This document shows, one piece after another, positions 58,199 through 64,000 of a DNA stretch of 64,000 bases. Under the pieces are notes generated by a model that saw only the letters and a program-made list of their open reading frames with translations, was not told the DNA's origin and did not search any database. The stretch is from Pseudomonadota bacterium (GTDB lineage Bacteria; Desulfobacterota; Desulfobacteria; Desulfobacterales; RPRI01), in assembly GCA_018817425.1 (NCBI GenBank), contig JAHITX010000007.1, positions 1 to 64,000 of the forward strand, read 5' to 3'. A program made the translations under genes and the position numbers. Each line of letters opens with the position of its first letter. Within the stretch, counting starts at the first letter, position 1.

Positions 58199-58948
58199 AT
58201 GACAGATTTTGAACCTAAAATAGTTGCTTTTCTATGCAACTGGTGTGCTTATGCCGGAGCTGATCTGGCAGGGGTGTCACGAATACAACACCCTTCCAAC
58301 TTAAGAACGGTACGTGTAATGTGTTCCGGGCGTGTAGATCCGCTATTTATTGTTCAGGCATTAAAAAAAGGGTCTGACGGTATTTTGGTGGCCGGCTGAC
58401 ATTTCGGCGACTGCCATTACCTGGAAGGTAATATTCAAGCTGAAAAAAAGATTATTATGACCCAAAAACTTCTAAAGCTTTCCGGCATCGGGGAAAACAG
58501 GTTGCATCTGGCCTGGCTGTCCTCTGCTGAAGCTCAGAGATTTGTTGATATATCCACAGCAGCTATAAATAGCATTAAGGAACAGGGTAAATTTGAACCG
58601 GCTATGTATGAACTTGAGCTGGGTGCTGTGGAAGAAACTTTAAAATCCGAAACAATACGCTGGATGGTCGGCAAAGAAGTTAAATTGCTCACCAAGGGCG
58701 ATGTTTACGGCCGAAAATGGGAAAGAGAAAAATTTGAATCTGTTCTGGATTCCGTTCTGGATAGAGAATACAAAATTCGTCTGATTCATCAGGCGATAGC
58801 TGCCGGGTTTACATCTGTCAGAGGGATAAGCAGCAGAATCGGGATGGAGATGAAAGAAATTTCCTATCTTCTGGCAGACATGGAAAAAAGCAGCATGGTC
58901 GAATTTAAAGGCCATGAGGGCAGCATTCCGGTTTTCGGAGCATTATAA
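58199..58948 (+). CDS. mvhD: Extended MvhD-type selenoprotein
   Basis: Read through the TGA at 58397-58399 (residue 67) this gives 249 residues. It starts MTDFEPKIVAFLCNWCAYAGADLAG, where the first Cys pair is normal, and the Sec is in the second pair: ILVAG-U-HFGDCHYLEGN, where relatives have GCHPGDCHY. So a different cluster ligand is Sec from that in the 144-residue copies. The C-terminal 115 residues (VKLLTKGDVYG, AIAAGFTSVRGISSRIGMEMKEISYLLADMEKS) are an extra helical domain resembling a winged helix. ATG 58199 is chosen by homology with the two short copies; ATG 58187 is also in frame. Between two hdrA genes. Confidence 0.9.
58416..58432 (+). promoter_or_regulatory. Bacterial SECIS-type hairpin in extended mvhD
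   Basis: A perfect 7-bp stem (ATTACCT with AGGTAAT) and loop GGA at +24 to +26 after the TGA. Confidence 0.8.
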
Positions 58949-58975
58949 TTCAAAGTATTATAATAAGGAGATAAC

Positions 58976-61900
58976 GTGGCAACGGATAAAGGTAAAATCA
59001 GCGGGTCTGTTATGGTGGTTGGCGCCGGTATTGCTGGCATGCAGGCATCGCTGGATCTGGCAAATTCAGATTACTATGTGCATCTTGTAGATAAGTTGCC
59101 GACAGTCGGCGGCATGATGGCCCGGCTGGATAAGACATTCCCGACCAATGACTGTGCGATGTGAGTTATCTCACCTAAACTGGTCGAGGTCGGCCGGCAT
59201 CTTAATGTTAATAAAATTACAAACAGCGAAATAAAAACGGTTGAAGGTGAACCGGGTAATTTTACAGTTACTCTTGTTAATCATCCCCGATATATTGATC
59301 CTGTTAAATGTACGGGCTGCGGAGAATGCGCCCGTCATTGTCCTGTCACAGCAGTCAACCGCTACAACAAGGGGCTTGATGAACGCAGAGCAACCTATAT
59401 TGAATATCCCCAGGCAGTTCCGCTTGCATTTGGCATCGACACTGAAACTTGTATCGGCTGCGGCCTGTGTGAAAACATGTGCGTTGCAAAAGCTATCTGC
59501 TACGACGATGTTGAGCGTGAATCCACACTAACTGTTGGATCAATAATTCTTGCATCCGGTAGCCAGGGATATGACCCTTCCAAACTGGATTTTTTAGGTT
59601 ACGGTAAGTATCCCAATGTAGTTACCAGTGAAGAATTCGAGCGTATCTTGAGTGCATCAGGACCTTATCGTGGACATCTTTGCCGTCCGCTTGACCGTGA
59701 AGAACCGAAAAAAATCGCATGGCTGCAGTGTGTCGGCTCCCGTGATACCAATAAATGCGGAAACGGTTACTGCTCGTCCGTATGCTGCATGTATGCGATC
59801 AAGGAAGCCATGATAGCAAAAGAACATGTGCATGGCGAACTTGACTGTGTAGTATTCAATATGGATATCCGTTCTTTCGGCAAGGATTATGAAAAATACT
59901 ACCTAAGGGCCAAAGACAAAGATGGCGTAAGATTTGTTAAAGCAAGGATTCATACGATTACGGAAATTCCCGAAACAGGCGATCTTTCTGTACGATTCGT
60001 AAATGAAGCGGGAGAAATTCTTGAAGAAATATTCAACATGGTGGTTCTGTCCGTTGGCCTCCAGATTCCCGAAACATCAAAAGTACTGGCAAAACAACTG
60101 GGGATTGAGCTGAATAAATACAATTTTGTTACCACAGATCCATTTACACCGGTTATTACTTCACGTCCCGGTGTTTATACCTGTGGTGTATTTCAGGGCC
60201 CAAAGGATATTCCAAGTTCCGTTACTGAAGCAAGCGCAGCTGCCTGTATGGCAGGTGGTGATCTTGTGGAGGCCCGTGGCACTGAAACTAAAGCTATTGA
60301 AATCCCTGATCAACAGGATGTAGCTGAACAAACCCCTAGAATCGGAGTATTTGTCTGCAACTGCGGTATCAATATCGGCGGAGTTGTCAATGTTCCTAAA
60401 GTTACCGAATATGCAGGAACTCTTCCTTATGTGGTTTTCACAGATCACAACCTTTTCACCTGCTCTCAGGATACTCAGGATAAGATCAAGGAAAAGATCA
60501 TTGAGCATAAGCTTAACCGGGTGGTCGTAGCATCATGCAGTCCAAAAACTCATGAACAGATGTTTATGGAAACCTTAGAGGCATGTGGCCTGAATCGTTA
60601 TCTGTTTGAAATGGCAAATATACGAAACCATAATTCATGGATACATTCCAAGAGTCCTGAACTTGCTACACAGAAAGCAAAAGATCTGGTCAGGATGGCA
60701 ATCGCCAGGTCTGCTACTTTGAAGCAATTGAACGAAAAAGTCATTTCAGTCAATAAGCAGGCTCTTGTTATCGGTGGTGGTATTTCCGGAATGAATGCCG
60801 CGCTTGGTCTTGGGAAGCAAGGATTCAAGGTGTTTTTGCTGGAAAAAGAATCTGAGCTGGGCGGCTTTTCCCTCAAACTTCACCATACTATTGAAGGAAA
60901 AGATGTTAAAACATATATAAAAGAACTTATAGAACAGGTTCAGCAAAATCCAAATATTGAAGTTATTACTAAAGCGCGTGTAACCGATTTTGCAGGATAT
61001 AAGGGAAATTTCACAACTGAAGTAGCTGTCGGAGAAGAAAAGCAAAAGCTTGAACACGGCATTATTATTGTTGCAACCGGCGCCAAAGAATATATCCCAA
61101 TTGAATATTCATATAATGAAGATCCACGTGTAGTAACACAGGTTCAGCTTGGAGATATCCTGGAAGATAAAGGAGCCGCAGAACTTGATTCTGTTGTAAT
61201 GATCCAATGCGTTGGTTCCAGAAACAAAGAAAATGAAAACTGTTCCAGAATTTGCTGTCAGAATGCAGTTAAAAACTCCTTGGCGATAAAAAAATTGAAT
61301 CCCGAAACCAATGTTTATGTGCTTTACAGGGATATCCGCACATATGGACTTTTAGAAGAATATTATACTGAAGCAAGAAATCTGGGAGTTATCTTCATCA
61401 GGTTTGATGAGGATCATCCTCCTCAGGTGGAACCTTCTTCCGAAGGAATGATTGTAAAAGTAAAAGACCATATTCTTCAAAAAGATCTTGAAATACGTGC
61501 TGACCTTTTGGCGCTAAGCGCTGGAATGGTTGCAGAAGACACAACCGAGCTTTGCGGAATAATGAAGTTTAACCGCAATCCGGAAGGATTTTTTATTGAA
61601 GCGCATGTTAAGCTGAGACCTGTTGATATGCCGGGTGAAGGAATTTTCCTGTGCGGTACTGCTCACGGGCCAAAACTGATAACCGAAGCAATTGCTCAGG
61701 CCCAGGCTGCTGCATCCCGCGCAACAACATTTCTTTCCAAGTCTCATATTAAACTGTCGGCAATTACAGCACAGGTGGATACGGAACATTGCGTGAAATG
61801 CCTTACCTGTGTCCGGTCTTGTCCGTTTGAAGTACCGGTCTTTAATACTGAAAAACAGGTTATTGAAATAGATGACGCCATCTGCCATGGTTGCGGTGTG

Positions 61901-61999
61901 TGCGCAAGCGTATGCCCAAGGCAGACCATTCAGCTTAATTTTTATGAAGATGATCAAATTACTAGCAAAATTGATGCCTTGCTGGCAGGGGGAATGTAA
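58976..61999 (+). CDS. hdrA: HdrA selenoprotein without the inserted module
   Basis: Read through the TGA at 59162-59164 (residue 63) this is 1,007 residues. N-terminal VVGAGIAGMQASLDLA and [18 protein letters not shown] match the other HdrA. Instead of the GltD-like unit it has two ferredoxin motifs, CTGCGECARHCP and CIGCGLCENMCV. Core: [20 protein letters not shown]. Second half: [47 protein letters not shown], and C-terminal CVKCLTCVRSCP and CHGCGVCASVCP. It is therefore a more usual HdrA size. GTG start at 58976 with AAGGAG at 58965. Its stop overlaps the next mvhD. Confidence 0.94.
59180..59197 (+). promoter_or_regulatory. Bacterial SECIS-type hairpin in hdrA (58976)
   Basis: Same 18 bases as in the other two hdrA, at +16 to +33 after the TGA. 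Confidence 0.8.
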
Positions 62000-62433
62000 T
62001 GTCTGACTTTGAACCAACTATTATTGCGTTTTGTTGCGAGTACTGAGGATATTCTGCTGCGGACCTGGCAGGTTCGATGCGGCTGGATTATCCTGTAAAT
62101 ATTAAAATCATACGGGTTCCCTGTACCGGAAAAGTGGATGTCATGCACTTGATGAGATCTATACAGATGGGCGCTGACGGCGCTTATGCTGTCGGCTGTC
62201 TGGAAGGGGCATGCCATTATAAACAGGGAAATTTACGTGCCAGGGAACGGGTTATGCACGTACAGAAACTTTTGGAAGAGGTTGGACTTGAAGGGGACAG
62301 AGTAAGGATGTATAATCTTTCTTCAGGCGAGGGACCTACCTTTGCAGCATATGCAAAAGAGATGACTGAACATATAAAGAAGCTTGGGCCTAACCCATTA
62401 AAAAAATGGTCAACAGCCAAAAATAAGGAGTAA
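61999..62433 (+). CDS. mvhD: MvhD/FrhD-type [2Fe-2S] selenoprotein
   Basis: Read through the TGA at 62044-62046 (residue 16) this is 144 residues, equal in length to the minus-strand mvhD. MSDFEPTIIAFCCEY-U-GYSAADLAG carries Sec in place of Cys; VPCTGKVD and VGCLEGACHYKQGN give the remaining ligands. The ATG at 61999 overlaps the hdrA stop (TAATG), and hdrCB follows after 3 bases. It should link a dehydrogenase partner to HdrA. The residues after 120 (LGPNPLKK) match the other short copy, so the two are recent paralogues. Confidence 0.93.
62060..62076 (+). promoter_or_regulatory. Bacterial SECIS-type hairpin in mvhD (61999)
   Basis: A 7-bp stem (CGGACCT with AGGTTCG, one G-U pair) and loop GGC at +21 to +23 after the TGA. 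Confidence 0.75.
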
Positions 62434-62436
62434 ACT

Positions 62437-63735
62437 ATGGCGGAAGAAGCAATCAAACTTGGCGGTAAAAAGAAAAGTATGTTTATAGACAAAGTCAAGG
62501 AAATTCTCCCTAAAGGGGGTAATCTTAATCTTTGTCTTACCTGTGGAGCATGTTCATCAGGATGTCCTGCGACAGGGCTTGAGGGCATGGATCCAAGGAA
62601 ATTTTTGCGCATGGCGGCACTTGGCATGGATGAAGAGTTATTAAAGAGCGATTGGGCATGGATGTGTACTATGTGCATGCGTTGTATTTATGTATGTCCA
62701 ATGGAAATTAATATCCCACAGCTTGTTTTCAATGTCAGGAACAGCTGGCCCAGAGAGAGTAAGCCAAAAGGAATTCTTGGTTCATGTGACATGGCCTTAA
62801 GAAACGATACATGCAGCGCTATGGGTGCAACCGAAGAAGACTGGCGTTTTGTAGTTGAGGACGTTGCCGAAGAGGTAAGAGAAAGCCAGGAGGGTTTTGA
62901 AAATCTTCAGGCTCCTATGGATAAGGTGGGCGCTGAGTTCTTTTTAAATCAGAATTCCAGAGAGCCGGTAACGGAACCGGACGAGATGGTTCCTTTATGG
63001 AAAATACTTCACCTGGTTGGTGCGGACTGGACTTACGGTTCAAAAGGATGGGCTGCTGAAAACTATTGCATGTTTATGGCAGAAAATGAAAGCTGGAAAC
63101 ACATTGTCGAGGTTAAAGCCAAAGCTGTGGATGATTTAAAGTGCAAGGTCTGGCTCAATACGGAGTGAGGGCACGAACTATTTGCAGTCCGGTCCGGACT
63201 GGCAAAATTCAATATTCCTTATAATTTTGAGATAAAAAGCATCATTCAGTATTATGCACAGTGGATCAGGGAAGGAAAGCTTAAGGTTAATTCTGATTGG
63301 AACAAAGAGCTTCAAGTCAAATTTACTGTTCAGGATCCATGCCAGCTTGTTAGAAAAAGCTTTGGTGACCCAGTTGCCGAGGATTTAAGGTTTGTTGTAA
63401 AATCTGTTGTAGGAGAAGAAAACTTTATTGATATGACTCCTAACAAGTCGAACAATTACTGCTGTGGTGGTGGTGGTGGTTTTCTGCAATCAGGACGTCC
63501 CGATGCCAGACGTACTTATGGTAAACTAAAGGATGAGCAAATCAAGAAGACCGGAGCCACATATTGTATAACTCCATGTCATAATTGTCATGCTCAGGTT
63601 CATGATCTATCGGAGCATTTTGAGGGCGGATATCATACGGTTCATTTATGGACCATTATATGCCTTTCTCTTGGCATTCTTGGTGAAAATGAGCGCGAAT
63701 ACTTAGGACCGGATCTTGCTGAATTAGGGTTATAG
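62437..63735 (+). CDS. HdrC/HdrB-fusion selenoprotein
   Basis: Read through the TGA at 63166-63168 (residue 244, the same number as in the 11274 copy) this is 432 residues. HdrC part: CLTCGACSSGCP and CTMCMRCIYVCP. HdrB part: DPCQLVRK, NNYCCGGGGGF, CHNCHAQ. Sec lies in NTE-U-GH. It should be the terminal Fe-S subunit that links the HdrA/MvhD unit to a thiol or quinone-side acceptor; which one is unknown. AAGGAG precedes the ATG. Part of the plus-strand hdr operon, 52 bases before metV. Confidence 0.92.
63185..63201 (+). promoter_or_regulatory. Bacterial SECIS-type hairpin in hdrCB (62437)
   Basis: A perfect 7-bp stem (CAGTCCG with CGGACTG) and loop GTC at +24 to +26 after the TGA. Confidence 0.8.
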
Positions 63736-63787
63736 CATTATAGTTACCGGGAATGGATTGATTCTCCGGTATTAAGAGGTAATAATA

Positions 63788-64000
63788 ATGATAGTAGCAC
63801 AAAGAAAACCATTTGATGAAATAAAAAACTTTATAAAGGATTATAAAAAGGTTCTTAACGTTGGTTGCGGAACCTGCGTGGCCGTATGTCTTGCAGGCGG
63901 TGAAAAAGAAGTTTCCGTTCTTAATGCAGAGCTTGATATGGCACGAAAGCTTGAAGATAATCCGATAGAGATAGACGGATTTACGGTTGAAAGACAGTGT
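63788..64000 (+). CDS. metV: MetV-family protein, cut by the window end
   Basis: The first 71 residues of a MetV paralogue: MIVAQRKPFDEI, VLNVGCGTCVAVCLAGGEKEV and TVERQC match the start of the minus-strand metV residue by residue in spacing. AGAGGT precedes ATG 63788. It shows that the plus-strand hdr operon also leads into a methylene-THF reductase unit; metF is expected beyond the window. Confidence 0.88.
   Translation, partial: MIVAQRKPFDEIKNFIKDYKKVLNVGCGTCVAVCLAGGEKEVSVLNAELDMARKLEDNPIEIDGFTVERQC

Noticed and set aside
1-64000. CRISPR arrays and tRNA or rRNA genes
   Set aside because: No regularly spaced short repeats and no T-loop or rRNA-like segments were seen by eye.

Overview
The window is low-GC bacterial DNA, most likely from an anaerobic sulfate-reducing relative of the Desulfobacteraceae (Desulfobacterota). 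The reasons are the many heterodisulfide-reductase-like flavoprotein operons, the MetV/MetF pairs, the Cys-rich GcvH-like proteins next to a sigma-54 regulator, and heavy use of UGA as selenocysteine. The organism call is inference; there is no rRNA in the window.

Layout. 0-5 kb: a transposase-like tail, a STAS-like protein, a sigma-54 activator of unusual composition, a nucleotidyltransferase-like protein and an OmpA protein with calcium-binding-type repeats. 5-11 kb: a housekeeping run ispF-cysS-uvrB-uvrC. 11-13 kb: a lone HdrC/HdrB-fusion selenoprotein gene. 13-26 kb: envelope and miscellaneous genes (TonB receptor, lipoprotein, a large secreted protein, ABC-F ATPase, FAD enzyme, PilZ, OmpA, a DUF2520-type dehydrogenase, cold-shock protein). 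26-33.5 kb, minus strand: hdrA-mvhD-metV-metF, which reads as an electron-bifurcating methylene-tetrahydrofolate reductase operon. 33.7-40 kb: a PAS histidine kinase, an NtrC-type regulator, an archaemetzincin-like protease and two paralogous Cys-rich GcvH-like proteins, one with a good sigma-54 promoter. 40-49 kb: an accessory patch with a membrane protein bracketed by 151-bp direct repeats, a decayed chelatase-type VWA gene, a membrane-anchored repeat protein and a RloA/RloB (AbiL-like) defence pair. 49-53 kb: a second MetF-like gene and a two-gene signalling operon. 53.7-64 kb, plus strand: hdrA-mvhD-hdrA-mvhD-hdrCB-metV, running off the end of the window.

The central observation is that eight Hdr/Mvh genes are each interrupted by one in-frame UGA at a position that is Cys in relatives. 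They are three hdrA, three mvhD and two hdrCB. In every case a short hairpin with a G-containing loop follows the UGA at nearly the same distance (loop at about +21 to +26), as expected of a bacterial SECIS element. Automatic gene calling splits all eight. Read through as selenocysteine, they give full-length proteins: two 1,476-residue HdrA with an inserted GltD/NfnB-like NAD(P)H-FAD module, one 1,007-residue HdrA without it, MvhD of 144, 144 and 249 residues, and HdrCB fusions of 439 and 432 residues. Together with MetV/MetF they suggest flavin-based electron bifurcation between NAD(P)H, ferredoxin and methylene-tetrahydrofolate in the Wood-Ljungdahl pathway.
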